Source of the DNA: Paramacrobiotus metropolitanus
Taxonomy: Eukaryota > Tardigrada > Eutardigrada > Parachela > Macrobiotidae
DNA: 64,000 nucleotides
Direction: 5' to 3'
NCBI RefSeq assembly: GCF_019649055.1
Contig: NW_026570334.1
Coordinates: 248,001-312,000, forward strand
The position numbers and the translations under genes were made by a program. Shown in pieces: positions 47,691 to 60,047 of the stretch (position 1 is its first letter; every line of letters begins with the position of its first letter). Below the pieces are notes generated by a model. The model did not search any database, was not told where the DNA came from, and saw nothing but the letters and a program-made list of their open reading frames with translations.

Positions 47691-47857
47691 CAGCTTAGGA
47701 CAAAATGGTCGCATACCCAACATCTTCACATTCAGTACGAATGCAGCGCAGTGCACTGTACGACTGAGTTCAAAATATCCGTTTCGTACAAGTGCACTGC
47801 ACCGCTTGCGTACAGAATGCTGGGTATGGGGCTCTGCGACCATTTAGTCCTACATTG
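47691..47857. mobile_element. 167-bp Tc1/mariner-type MITE, copy 2
   Basis: Same ends (CAGCTTAGGAC...GTCCTACATTG), same 167-bp length and TA on both sides as the copy at 13288-13454. By eye only a handful of bases differ, so the family moved recently. Confidence 0.87.
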
Positions 47858-48086
47858 TACGTATTTGTCAGAAAACTGACGCTAGCATAAATAAAAGCAT
47901 TATCTTCCATGCCTTTTAATATGATCTGGTACAGCCCTTACGTACGTCAAATTCATCACCTCGCTGTCTGTCTCGTTTACATTACAAGTTCGCCGTTCAT
48001 CCATATTTAAAAGAAACGAAAGTGCTGCGCAGGAACACCATATTCTGCACATCGCATGCAGCTGACTGCGTAACTTTGCTAAATCA

Positions 48087-49531
48087 GTGGAAATAGTGTA
48101 CAGTCCGGTATGTGACCTTGCACTGGCAAATTCTAGCAACAACATCATGTCAAACCGCACCGGTATTTGGACCTACGGTTCAAGGTCCAACGATACCGTC
48201 ACACTGCTACCTTTTGGCTTGATGTTTTCCGTTACCGTCGGAGCATCCACCAACGCCGGTATCTTGGCTGTGGTGCTCTTCTCCCAGCGTCACGTCAACA
48301 CGTTCGATGTCTACCTAATTAATCTGTTACTGGGAAATCTGTACCACAATGTACCACGCCCCTTACTGCTCCTTCTGATGGAAAATTTTAATCCACTGCG
48401 AAGAAGTCATACATGTTGCACGTTAATGCTGTACTTTCGAGGTAAGGCAGAAACCACACCTTTATGCTTTTCATCATATTAATTTTCATTCCTCACTGCT
48501 AATCATGTCAATCATATCAAATCAAGCTTGTGTAGAGAAGAACTGAAACCAAGAAAAAATGTTTTATTGAGACGAGTCTAACCGCCAAACTTATTATTAT
48601 GCTAAAGAAGTAGAAAAAAGGAAAACACGGATTTAATTAAAAAATATAGGAACACAATCCAATTTTTTATGGGGGATGCTTGCCGCTTGGACACAACATT
48701 TCACCAATTTTGTTTTCGCACACGTTTCAGTCAATTTTGAAGTCGAAGACCAAAAGCTCTTAGAAAACTGGTTATTTTTCAACTTTAATTCGTTTTCCAT
48801 TATTTCTAATCAAGCGTATTTTAGATGCTTTGGAAACTGCACCAAAGGTATTAAATTTTGAATTTCGTCTTTCTAAAGGTACATCCATGGCCGTTCTGAG
48901 TTTATCGCATCTGCTCATCACCATCAACCGGCTGTGGGCGGTGTTCTTCCCGTATTCATACCGTGCAAGGCACACGCGCCAGACGGCCATTGGATTATGC
49001 ATCGCCGTCTGGCTCTGCGCCAACACATCGCAGAATGCCGCGCTGATAATGGATATACTGTACTTTCGCGAGAAGACACCCTTCCTGACAGGGCCTTGTT
49101 ATATGCATAGCAAGTCCATGAAGGAACTGACCGCGATTAACTATGCTCTGTTCTGGATCGTGCCCATGTTCGGGATCTTGATCGGCTTCTGCGCCATCTG
49201 GTACGTTCGGTGGCGGCTCCTCCGCCGCATCGACTGTCTGATGAACAACGCGCCGCACAATCGCAGTGAAGCGGGAACTGAGCCCTCCAAAAAGAACACA
49301 GATCGCATTATCTATCGGACATACTTTTTCATGACTATGTGGACGATTGTGTGCTGGCTGCCCATCGCCGTCGCCCAGTGTCTGGCGACCTTCAGCCCGT
49401 TGTCGCAACAAACGGCGGTCAACGTGTTCCAGGTATCGGTGTTCATTTTCTACGTGGAGACCATCGTGGATCCGCTTTTGCTACTATGTCTCCACAGAGA
49501 ATGGAAGAAGCGCATATGCCGATGGTTCTGA
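48087..49531 (+). CDS. rhodopsin-like GPCR 2, two exons, 335 aa
   Basis: Exon 1 is 48087-48441 and exon 2 is 48879-49531. The 437-bp intron (cgag|gtaagg ... ctaaag|gtaca) splits a glycine codon and restores a continuous TM3. Met at 48147 is an alternative start. The N-terminus has several N-glycosylation sites (NRT, NDT). TM1 is LLPFGLMFSVTVGASTNAG. TM3 ends INRLWAVF, nearer to the DRY pattern than in GPCR 1. TM6 has VCWLP and TM7 has VDPLLLL where NPxxY is usual. The tail is very short (WKKRICRWF). It is clearly distant from GPCRs 1 and 3, which have no intron here. Ligand unknown. Confidence 0.8.
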
Positions 49532-51868
49532 ACCACGTGACCATTACTCAGCTAAAATGTATTATACCGCTACAAGGCGGCATTTGGAGGCTCTTGATAT
49601 AACCGATGCCGTGAACGATGTCAAGTCTTAGACTGAAGTTCTTGAATTTTTTTTCACGTTATATTGTTGTCCAAACAAACAAACGGTCCAAACATGTGCT
49701 GCTTATTCGAATACTAACGGTTATAGGATTGTTATATTACTCTGTAAATATCACAACGATGTTTTTAAAGCATCTCATCTGGAACTGCTTTGTACAGCGC
49801 TCCCAAAGCAGACGACTGTTCAGGTAGGAAATGATGCGAGGTCACGATGCAGCTACAATTACAATTATGTATCGGAATTCAGAAGCGAGAAACACACGTT
49901 CATTGTGCGGCTAGATCGCACGTCTAAATTTATTTATCGCCTAAACTTCCCGTGCGAAGGGAAGAAGAGCGAAAACTAAAATCACGTTCAAAAACAGAAT
50001 GGGCAGTTTTCGATAAACGTGTCTTGTCGTGCTACGCTTATGGTAAACTGACAGAACAGGTAGCCACACATGGTGAACCGCTTAGACAACATTCATCCGC
50101 TTTAATATGTGCATGAAATAATTTTATTTCTTATGATGAAATAGTTAAGGAAATTGTTTACGCTTTAACATCGTGCTGGAAGCACGTGCAGCCACCTGGA
50201 ATTGACATTTGCTAAAATGAAACCCCGAGGCGCTCAGTTTCTATTCATTTTCCGCTTTCCTATGTGCAGATTAATGGATTAGCTGCTCGGCGTTAAAATC
50301 ACCCGGGATTTAGGTAAACGGTGATTAGGTTTACGCCGCTTTATTAAATCAGCTATCTGTACATGAGGCGTGGAAATGTTTGTTTTAGCGTAAAACCGTA
50401 CTGAAGCGGCGCCTAATCAAACAAGATGCAGTAGTGGTTCCAAACACGCTTCCAAAAATTTTCATTCATGGCTAAAGTCATAATAAAATAAAATAATCAT
50501 GAGTTCTTTTATAAACGATATAAACTCCGACCGAAAAGTCATTAGCAAATGCTTAGATGTCTTCGTTAACGTGTGAAATCTCTTACTACAGATCAGCGGA
50601 ATTTGTCCTCTGTGAGAGCATTACAACAAAAAATCGGCGTGGAATGCAGTTTTATCTCACTCTCAGATTTAATGATTAACCACATGAAATACAGGTTTCG
50701 AACAAAATCCGCATACAGCAAATCTACCAATCCTGGAAACATGACAAACGAGAATAACAGAAACCTAAAAGACACAGCCCCCACGTGTCACACAAACTAA
50801 GTCACTGCTTAACGGTCAAAACGCAAAGCGTTTAATTAATAACCCCAGACCACATCGTGCGCAATAAGCAGAAAATCCAACTCGCAACTTCCACGTCCCA
50901 TTTGCCAGTCCACAGACAGCTGAATGAAATGAGCGAGAAAATACCAAGGTCCGCCAGAGTTCCAGAGTCCACGGTTCCCAACCTTACCAGACACGAAGAA
51001 AGCCCACACTGAACGCCAAAGCACTGGACTAGCTAGGTCACTGGTTAATGGTCGAAACGCAGAGCGTTGAGTTGCTAACCCCAGATCACATCGAGCTCAG
51101 CGACCAGAATAGCTTCAAGTGGGAAGAGGTCAATACGATATGATTATGCCACATATTTTGACAATGCTCCTTTTCGAAGTGGTAAGACACCGAGCTTGAA
51201 GATCGAGTATAAACGAATTTCTCTCGTTTTTTCTGGGAACAACTTTCGGTAACACCAGACACACCGGTTCTGTGTGACCCATTTGGCTGTTGTTAATAAA
51301 TCTATTTTTCCGACCGGATGTAAGTACTTTGCGTTCATAATTTGCTTATCAGATATAACGCTCGGCCGATATATGGGCGCCATGCGTATCCTCGACAGCG
51401 GACAGCGGTAAACCCGGATGAGGGCTTTAATGCCGAAATCATGCGCACCGTGACGCAGCAAACACCAGACTGCTGAGGTCGGACTTTACAGGCAGCGCAG
51501 CTGTGCTGCCGATCCGTCAAAACACCGAAGAGATGTACGGGGTCGAAATCCCCACAAACAGCGAATAGCAGAAGGGCAGGGCTGATTCATGGCTATACGT
51601 AAGCCCGACCTTACACAGGTGTGATTCAGGTAGATTTCGATTACGTTTGTTAGGAATTGCTCTATTTTCAAACCCAAAACGGAAATGTGACAGTGGATCA
51701 ATGTCATTTATCCACCAGTACCGTTCCGCAATTTTTACTAAGACTGGACAGTAATTACCGAGGTTAAATGTGCAGCTGCTCACGGCTATTCTAGCAGCAG
51801 TATCGTCTCTGTCCTGGTGTTTCCTTTGAGAAAAAGGGAATAGTTTTCCTGCCACGGTTCAGTATTTT
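49532..51868. other. intergenic and upstream region of the GPCR pseudogene
   Basis: Two diverged copies of a unit of about 75 bp (aaacgca.agcgtt...taaccccaga.cacatcg) occur at about 50798-50870 and 51030-51105. The parts 51145-51345 and 51615-51868 match 61755-61955 and 61965-62230; the 265 bp between them are inserted here only. No gene is supported. Confidence 0.5.
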
Positions 51869-52955
51869 ATGGTCACAGAAAACAGCTTCAAAATGTTCGC
51901 CGTATTGAACGCCTCCTTAAACACTTCTGGTCCTATTTCCAATACGTCAACGAAGACGGACCACCAATCATCATTCATAGAGCTTTGGGACATCATAGCA
52001 CCGATCATGGCACTGCTTGCTAACACCGGTGTAATCGTCCTGGTGGTGTGCAAGAAAAACCTACGGACGCCCTTCAAATATGTACATCGTGACGCTGACA
52101 CTGAGAAACATCGCTTATGTCATCATAGCCGGCTGCCGGTCCTGACCATTGCCTATACCAGTGTCATCGCTCTGAGCTGGGCACTGGACGCAGTAGCCCG
52201 CACGGTACGCATATACGGCAATTACGTTGTAGGCGGCATCACAGTGAACCTGCATCCGCTGGTCAGTCTGAGTCGCGCGTAGGCGCTATTCGGGCCGATT
52301 TCCTATCGCAACCACCACACTGTTCGGATAGCGGCTACGTTCTGTGTAAGCGCGGTGATGTATCTGTATATGCACATTATGCTGTTGCCCGGCATCATTC
52401 TGGGTGCAATGTATTACCGTCTCCGTGTGCGCATGGCTGCTGGATAAAACCCAGCCGGCAACTGGTATGGTCGACCCTTTCCACTGTAGTGGTTTTCGAT
52501 CTGCCCCAGGCCTTCCTCCCCGTGTGCTTTCCACTGCTGCTGTGGAAAGAACTGCAGGTGAGAAAAACAGCGGCCGTCTGTTGTTGGGTTTTCGTCTGGG
52601 AAAAGAAATGACAATGAACAGCAAGCGTGGGCGCCGTCTAGCGCTACAGCATGTAATGCCGCTCGAGAGCGTGACGAGAACAGCGCGTCACATCCGTTTA
52701 TCCTTCTGACCTTACTTACCACATGTGTTCTCGTATTCTGGTTTCCTGCCATGGTGTACTACATTCTCGTTTTTTTTAATCCACCGACAGAAATGTCCAT
52801 GTTTGCCGAGATAATGCCGATTCTGTGCCCATTACAAGGAGTACTTGATCGAATATTTTTCTGTCTGAGCGTCCGGGATTTGTGGTCTCAACTTGGTTTA
52901 TTATGAAGCCAGCGTATACGGCGCCTCAATGATGTGTCTTCGACAATCCATGCAA
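51869..52955 (+). pseudogene. GPCR pseudogene related to GPCRs 1 and 3
   Basis: The frame opens at 51869 or at the Met at 51893, runs through TM1 (MALLANTGVIVLVV) and shifts by one base at about 52078 (cttcaaatatgtac). It returns by a second shift, reaches SLSRA and stops at a TAG near 52280. Further on, TM5-like, TM6 (FWFPAM) and TM7 (LDRIFFCLSVRDLW) pieces appear in different frames, with more stops. It is colinear with the intact receptors over their whole length. The mutated TM6 and TM7 residues fit relaxed constraint. Confidence 0.85.
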
Positions 52956-53858
52956 CCAACTGGACAAGCAGTTCCCTAACCATATGAGCATTCAGCAATC
53001 CGAGCAGAATTTGCTGAAAACGCTAGTCGAAAATCCTACGATAGCGGCATATTCGTAGGCCAATATGATCCCTGAAACCGAATTTCTAGTGTGATTAATT
53101 TCGGATTGTATTGTTTTGCACCGTGTAAACGCTATGTCCAGCCGACGCTGCCAATGCGCAAACAGCTTTTCGGTCCAAAGTTTTAAGCATTATACAGTAC
53201 GTTCGTAAAATAAGTTTCAACAGTTGGAGATTGCAATGATAATAGTCGCAATGAGCATCGTTGCCTGTTACTCGTCGTATGGAAACTTGCAGTAACATCT
53301 GGAGAACGGCATCGTAAATACAGAATAATTTGACCTAGAGGACGGCAAAACATGATGGATAGCTAACCTTGTAGGGTTATGGTGATGTAATGAAAAAGAA
53401 AGCCGCGAAATCTTTAGACGCTGTCGTGCTATCAGTTCGTTATCCCTTTGCTTGCTGCCTTAATAGTACGAGTTAAATACAGCAGACAGACATGCATTTA
53501 GTTAGGCTTGTCATCACGTCGTCACGTACTTTACAATCACGCCGACTTCCTGCTTACAATCCCAACATGCCGAACAAATGCGGCCGTAATAAAAACACGG
53601 GATGAGTGAAGGGACAGTGATGTGATGGGATAATTTTTGTATTGTTAGAAATGAAAGGTCAAAATCCGGGTATCTGAACTGTAGCGCACTGCGCATCGGC
53701 AGTGCATACATTTCTAAATACAGTTCTAACAAATTCTGTGATAGAGCAGTTTCAGAACCGAGAAATGCGTGAAGTTGACTGACGCATATACTTTGAGTGA
53801 CTTAGATTACTTCTGATCAGGTTAGATAGTAATTGTAGGTTGTAAGAAAATAGCTGGG
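52956..53858. other. intergenic, nothing recognised
   Basis: No domain-bearing frame or repeat is seen between the two pseudogenes. Confidence 0.4.
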
Positions 53859-54792
53859 TGTGAAGAGCGCCATGTAGAAAAGAACACCAAGAATCCCCGG
53901 AAAGGTTACAAGATGACCGAGGCATATACGCACGGCGAAGCAATCCACATGGACGCTCAGGAAGATTCCCATCTCAGTGAGTGCAGCGAAGAAGGCCAAG
54001 AAGTCCACCACGAGGAGACCACGAAGAAGACCGCGAGCGTCACACGGAAACCAAAAAAGAAGTCGTGTGCGAGCGTGAAGGCTGCCAACGGGGATCAGTG
54101 GACAACGCGGAACGGGACCGTCGTAGGGTCACTTCGAGGGTGAAGTGATCGGTCGTGCGCCTAATAAAGAGCCTGAAGGCGAAGCGCAGCGGGTAAACAT
54201 TGGTGAGACGTCACAAGACGAGATGCATGCAACGACCTGAAAATGCCGGACTACAACGAGAAAGAAGAGATGGCGCCACCGTGGATAAGGGCAAGGTCAT
54301 CGCTGAACACGCCGCCATGTTCCCCGATGACGAGGACGAACATAAGAAGGGCGGGCTGGTTCACAAGCTGAAGTACGCTCTGCATTTGGACCGCTCTGAA
54401 CGCAAACGGAGAAAGAGCGGAGGAAAGAAGCCGAAGAAGGTTTCTCGGAGCGTCAGGAGAAGATCAAACAGACGCAGTTAGAGAATCAGAAAGCAAGGAA
54501 AGTGACGACCGAGGAGAAGGTGGAGACCCTTGACGGCGAGAAGGTTCGGGAGGAAGAAGTAACAAAGAACGGGAAACCGATAGCGACAGTGGCCAGAAGC
54601 GCACCACCGAAATCAAGGAAGAAAAGGATCCACGAGAGCCGGCTGATACCGGAAGCGTTAGCGAAAATAGAACCGTGAAACACGGGACAGTGGTACTCGA
54701 CTGTCGCTGTTCACAAACCGCTCGAGTGGAAGAACGAGACCCGAGAAAAGTTCACCGACGATCGCGCCGCCAGGAGCGGAACGAACGGTCCT
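53859..54792 (+). pseudogene. pseudogene of the 802-aa disordered protein
   Basis: It corresponds to about 30143-31145 of the intact gene; both ends are missing. Recognisable pieces, in several frames, are HVEKNTKNPRKGYKM..HMDAQED, then KVIAEHAAMFPDDEDEHKKG with GLVHKLKYALHLDRSER, then EKVETLDGEKV and TTEIKEEKDPREPADT. At least four frameshifts and an internal deletion separate them. The dehydrin-like segment is among the best preserved parts. It follows the GPCR pseudogene by 0.9 kb, so a GPCR plus disordered-protein unit seems to have been duplicated together. Confidence 0.9.
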
Positions 54793-57132
54793 AATTCCAA
54801 GTACGAAACAAAATAACTTCTTCGCAATGCTTTTCCAGAAAAGTACTGTAAAATCTCTCGAAGACTAGGTGGAAAAGCCACAGAGATGCTCAAGGTGCCG
54901 GACGGTAAACAATCGAATATTTATTGTAAAACATCATTGTTGTCGCTACTTGTCGGTACAATTCGAATTTCTTTGTGTCAAAGACCTATATGACTGCGCA
55001 TGAAATTTATTTTATTGATGCCAGTAACTTTTAGATTTATATCAATAAGAAGGCTGAAAAGGGGGATTCCGGCGTCGTGGAAAGAAAAAATGTTTGCTCT
55101 CCTCCGTAAATTTCTCAAACCATTCTGTTATTGCAGTAATATTAAGAATAGTATTTGTAGCTGGTACTTTAAATTTGCTGTCGAAATTACAACCGGGACA
55201 GAAGTGGTAATAAAAAGAACGAGCTTCGAAAAAACTCGTGAAAATGGATGTATAAGTGGTATTGCTATTTTGTTTTTCGTTTTCCAGTTCTTCATTGAAT
55301 CTTTTGATTCTTATTTCTCTAATTAGTTTGCATAATTGCTTATATAACAAAAAACATAAGACATGCCCATTACTTCAAATGGCACGTAGGCAGAATAGGA
55401 AAACTTAGTTTTGGAGCGTCCTTTATAAATTGTTTTGGCTCTCCCAAGTACTTACTATACTCGTAGTGTGAGAAGGACTGGTAACCTACCGTTTGACGTC
55501 ATCACTCTCGCATATACGGGAGGGCGGCTGTCATGGTGACAGATGCACGTTTTTCGCGGTTTTTATCAGTTTTCTCAGCAGAATTCTTTTCTCTTCTATT
55601 CAGTATGACCTGTTAAGATACCAGAAAGCTTTGAGGAAAAAGGAACTGAGAATATCTTTTAAAAGGGACAAGAAAATCTGTGGAGCTCTGGTAAACAATA
55701 GCACAGCAGTGCATTCTGTATGCGACAGTGATGACGTAGTCGACCGTTGCACAGTCGGTTCCCAGTCCTTCCACCTATAGTAAGTTCTTGGCTGTCTTCA
55801 TCATTTCATAACATGTACCTTTTGACCCTGGTAGCGCTTTTACTGATTTTCTTGCTCCCAATGTTTCTAAAGGTCTTTCTTGTTCAAAATTCAACGAACA
55901 GCCAAAACATAACGCTCGAGCGAATCACATAAGCGAGCGTACAAGAATAGACCTGCGCCGATGGAAACTCACCGAAGTGATTAATTCATTAGGTCAGTCA
56001 GCTTGTGCGTACTGCAGTATCGAGCTGCCCTCTCGGTCATCTGGAAACGAATAACCGTTTGAAAGTTTGGTTCAATTCCGAATTAAGTTTTCGCTCTTTT
56101 TCCGGTTCAAGGGAACGATATACTAAAACGATTATGATGTAAAACAGAAAAAGGAAAATCTACTAAAATTTATAACTTGTAGCTGCATTGTTTATGCGTC
56201 ACCTGCAATGTACCAGAACCTTATGGTAACGTATTTTTCTTCAAAGTTAAATCCAATGCCGCCAACTAGGCGTGACCAGGGTGTACTTCACCGAAGCCGG
56301 TATCACAAATTTCTGTGGAAAAATTAATTATTATCAATTTGGCCCGATGTACAGTACCCAATTAATTTTAAGAGTGATGGACAATTTTTTACCTAACCTA
56401 TACAGCCTCGACGAAAACTTTTGCTTATTCAACAATGTAAATTTAAAAATTTTCAATTTATGTGCAAATGTTGTGTAATGCTTGTTGGGCAGTATGCGAC
56501 TGACCATATTCGCATAAAGCGACCAAGCTGAAAAATGATGAAAGGAGGTAATTTTGCTAAGCTTTGCTAAGCTAAGTCCGATTTTGTTAAGCAAAAATGA
56601 TTCGTACATGGAAATTTACGCGTACAATGCTCAGCATTATTCGCAAATCACAACCCACTGAATTTGCGTAAAGCTGAGCGTTATACAAATTCGTTAATTA
56701 TGTATAATGTTATAAGCACTGCACAAATTCTTTGGTTAAGAATAATGCTAAGCGTTAAACGAATCAGAGATTTTGGGATATTGCTAAAAAGCATACAGAA
56801 TTGCAAATTTCAAAAATTTTTAATGTACTTAAATCTACTCTGAAGATCCTAAAAATGGACGGAACTAATAACGACCAATGTCGAAATTTCTTCGGATTTC
56901 TTACTGCATGCATTATTACATCAACAGATCTAGAGCACTTTCCAGCGTTCTGATAACGCAAAAAAATTTTGAAGGACACGGAAGTCCGCCGGCGTTTTGG
57001 CTTTGTTCTTTAGGTTCAGATGAGTGATTATTGAGTACTTTAAACTCAATTCAATTAGGTACATAAAAAGATTTTGAATATAAAAGATTTTGTATGCCTT
57101 TTAGCACTATTCCGAAACAAAAATTATTGGGA
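54793..57132. other. intergenic, nothing recognised
   Basis: The sequence is AT-rich. Open frames at 55042-55350 (minus) and 55493-55780 (plus) have no domain, no paralogue in the window and no splice context. Confidence 0.4.
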
Positions 57133-57362
57133 CTGTGATTTGGGAATACCATATAATTAGTGTACGTCTTCGCGAAGTTAAAATTTGAAGTTCGTCTTCG
57201 TGATTGACTTCATAGCAACTAAATTTTTTTGAATTTTTTTGGAAGAATTACTCGTAAGAAAAGGGTTTGACTATTGATAACACGTATCTGTGTCAACCTC
57301 GGACTTTGCACGGTAGTGACGGTACATTAATTAAATGGTATTCCCAAATCCCAAATCCCAGT
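57133..57362. mobile_element. small inverted-repeat element (MITE), about 230 bp
   Basis: The left end ctgtgatttgggaataccat (57133) and its continuation taattagtgtacg are mirrored at 57319-57362 (cggtacattaattaaatggt and attcccaaatcccag). The arms are about 35 bp, imperfect, with an extra gatttgg step on the right. There is no coding capacity; the superfamily is not clear. Confidence 0.65.
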
Positions 57363-59018
57363 ACATAGTACCCGTACTATATGTTTGCCAATGAAATTTA
57401 AGTTTGGCCACGGCCACTCAACCCCAGCTGATGAAAGTATTTTTATACCCAAGGATCACTCTGTCTTCTTGCAAAACTGAAATTTTTTGAAGGCGGGAGC
57501 CGGTGACATGGCCTTGGTGAAAAAACCTAATGTCCTAGCATATGTGCAGTACTGACTAATTTAACGATTTTAAATTACGTTTGACCACGGCCACTTTGAT
57601 CACAGCAGCTGAAAATAATTTTTTTAAATGTCCTACATATGTTTACTACCTTTGTGCAAGAAACGAGATTTTTTTGAAGGGGGAGCACCCCTATGTGCCC
57701 TGGTAAGAATATGCAAACTGCAACCAAATGTATAATGCTTAGCATTATTCCAAATTCATAGCATTCTTCGTATACAAAACCACACTAGACCGTAAACGAC
57801 AGCGAAATTTGTTAAGTATAGTCTGTACCAGTAGGCGGCATAGCCGGATGGCCTGGCTGCACATGATTTTGGTTGAATAATTCAACCAAATTTTGGTCGA
57901 AAAATTCGGTGAACAAATTCAACTTGAATTTGTGTGCCGACTGCGAATAACTACTATAAATTGTTTTTTACAAATACAAGTACTTTTCTAGTCGGAAATC
58001 CGAAATTCTTAGAAGCTGTTCCCGTGCAGAAATAAACGTCTGCCTGTATTAATTTGCTCCATTTTTATTTGACCATTTTTTTCCATAGAATTTATTGTTA
58101 AACGGGCCCATTTCCCTCAGCCAGGTTCTGCGTTGCAGCCTGATGGGCAACTACAATAGGTCACCTGGTCAGGAAATCTAGAAAACTGTTGGTTTGCTGA
58201 ATCATCGCCGTTCTCAGTCCGCTATTGCTATTGTCATTCTAATAATATTATTATTGCTCACGGAATACAGAAACGTTTTTACAGTACGTATTTTGTTTGT
58301 TGAATATCCCATAAAGAAGCTCTCCCATCGGGTAAGGCTTTGGAGAAATGTAGCAAGCGGTGAGTAATTGCTGTAAGTCGATCCTGACTGGAATATTCTC
58401 TAGGCTTGTAACTAAGCTGGAATACATATTTTACAATTTCCGGTATTTCCTTATTTCGGAAACACATACAGTAACAGTATTTTGGAAGTGTATCAAGCGA
58501 TGCCGACCTTTGGGAAAGGGGATCAAATCTTAATTAAATTTTGGGCTACTCGAACTCCCAAGTAATTGGCATGCCGGTACAATTCGGTGACTTTTTCCTT
58601 CGTCATGGCGTTGAAGAGCACATTTAAAACACTCGATTCCGTGATTACAATTATTTTCAGTGTGGTATGATGCTCAACCGCCAATTATCTAGGTGAACGC
58701 CGCTAATTTACGTTACGTTACGTTACGTTACGTTAGAGTACGTCATCTGATAATTGAACTGTTTAGGTGGTATTTATATCGATGAAAAGCAAAGCCATAA
58801 TGGATCGAACGCCATTATTTCCACTAGAAGTAGTAGTTTAATTAACAATTTCATTCAGGCATCGGACTGCAATTCCCCGCCAGATCATATAAGAGCAGTT
58901 AGAAGGACATTCATCAGCGTCGAACATCCTCGCTGCCTTCAGATAAGAAGTGATTTAACTGTGTTTTCCTACATACTGGTCAGTGTTTATATTCAAGCGA
59001 AAATCAGGCAGTTCAGAA
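57363..59018. other. intergenic and GPCR 3 upstream region
   Basis: The part from about 58490 matches the upstream region of GPCR 1. A short (ACGTT)n run lies at 58711-58737. Around 57480 and 57670 the phrase tttttgaagg(c/g)gggagc recurs with 190 bp spacing, suggesting an old tandem duplication. Confidence 0.45.
58711..58737. repeat. (ACGTT)n microsatellite
   Basis: The pentamer acgtt is repeated about five times in a row, 280 bp before GPCR 3. Confidence 0.85.
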
Positions 59019-60047
59019 ATGCCTGTGCAGCTGAATACTTCTTCTACTATATCCCACGTCATTTCTAATTCTTCGACGAATACCGGCCATCAACCGTCCG
59101 TAGAGCTCTGGCCCATTATTTCCCCCATTGCAGCGCTGTTAGCCAACAGCGGCGTTATCATTCTGATCATGGGCAAAGATAAATTACAGACAACCTTTAA
59201 CATGTACATCGTGGCGCTAGCACTGAGCAACATCGCCTACGCCATCATCTACGGCACTCTGAGCATAATGAACTGGGGTTTCACCGGCCAGAGCTGGACA
59301 TTGGGCGTGGCGGCCTGCACTGCCAGAATTTATAGGGACTATGCTCTAGGCGCGGTCACCGTGCATCTGCATCTGCTGGTTAGTCTCACTCGCGCGTGGG
59401 CTTTGTTCGGACCGATGTCCTATCGCAGCCACCACACGATCCGCTTGGCGGTGGCGTTCTGCATTGGCGCAGTGGTTTATGTGCATATTCCGCTGTTGCC
59501 GGGCATCATACTCGACGCTATGTATTATCGCCTCCCCGCGAAATACGGCTGCTGGATCAACACTGCCCCGCAGCCGGTGTGGGCCACTTTTACTACCGTG
59601 GTGATCTTCGTTCTACCCAAGCTCCTCATTCCTACCTGCTACCCGGTGCTGCTTTGGAAGACAGTGCAGAGAAGAAGAATTGCGGCCGTTTTGCGCGGGA
59701 GGGGAAACGACAGTCCACCGCAGTCGTCGACGCCGTCTAACGCGCGAGTTGAAAAGGAGGGCAACGCGTCACGGCCGTTCATCGTCCTGACCCTGTTCAC
59801 CATTGGTGTTCTGGTGTGTTGGATTCCCTCGCTGATTTTCTACATTCTCGCTTACTTTATTCCACCCACCGAGATGCCCACATTTTCTGAGGTTGTCGGG
59901 GTCCTGTATTCGCTACAGGCGATCCTGGATCCGATATTCTTCTGCCTGAGCGTCAGGGATTTGTGGTCTGGTCTTTGTTTAATGTGGAGTCGGTGCATAC
60001 GAAGTCACAGCGAGGAGCCTGCGCGGATGCCCAAGCCGCCAACCTGA
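59019..60047 (+). CDS. rhodopsin-like GPCR 3, 342 aa
   Basis: This is a close paralogue of GPCR 1 along its whole length and without introns. ATG 59019 (MPVQLN) aligns with the start of GPCR 1; an in-frame Met at 58983 adds 12 residues. N-terminal N-glycosylation sites (NTSS, NSST) are followed by TM1 with LLANSG. The TM3 end reads SLTRAW in place of DRY, TM6 holds CWIP and TM7 LDPIFF. The third intracellular loop (PQSSTPSNARVEKEG) is the most different part. The basic C-tail ends RMPKPPT. The flanks on both sides are shared with GPCR 1, so the copy arose by segmental duplication of at least 3 kb. Confidence 0.85.
   Translation: MPVQLNTSSTISHVISNSSTNTGHQPSVELWPIISPIAALLANSGVIILIMGKDKLQTTFNMYIVALALSNIAYAIIYGTLSIMNWGFTGQSWTLGVAACTARIYRDYALGAVTVHLHLLVSLTRAWALFGPMSYRSHHTIRLAVAFCIGAVVYVHIPLLPGIILDAMYYRLPAKYGCWINTAPQPVWATFTTVVIFVLPKLLIPTCYPVLLWKTVQRRRIAAVLRGRGNDSPPQSSTPSNARVEKEGNASRPFIVLTLFTIGVLVCWIPSLIFYILAYFIPPTEMPTFSEVVGVLYSLQAILDPIFFCLSVRDLWSGLCLMWSRCIRSHSEEPARMPKPPT

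Noticed and set aside
58711-58737. (ACGTT)n run as a possible interstitial telomere repeat
   Set aside because: The unit is not a telomere repeat I know for any animal group and only about five copies are present.
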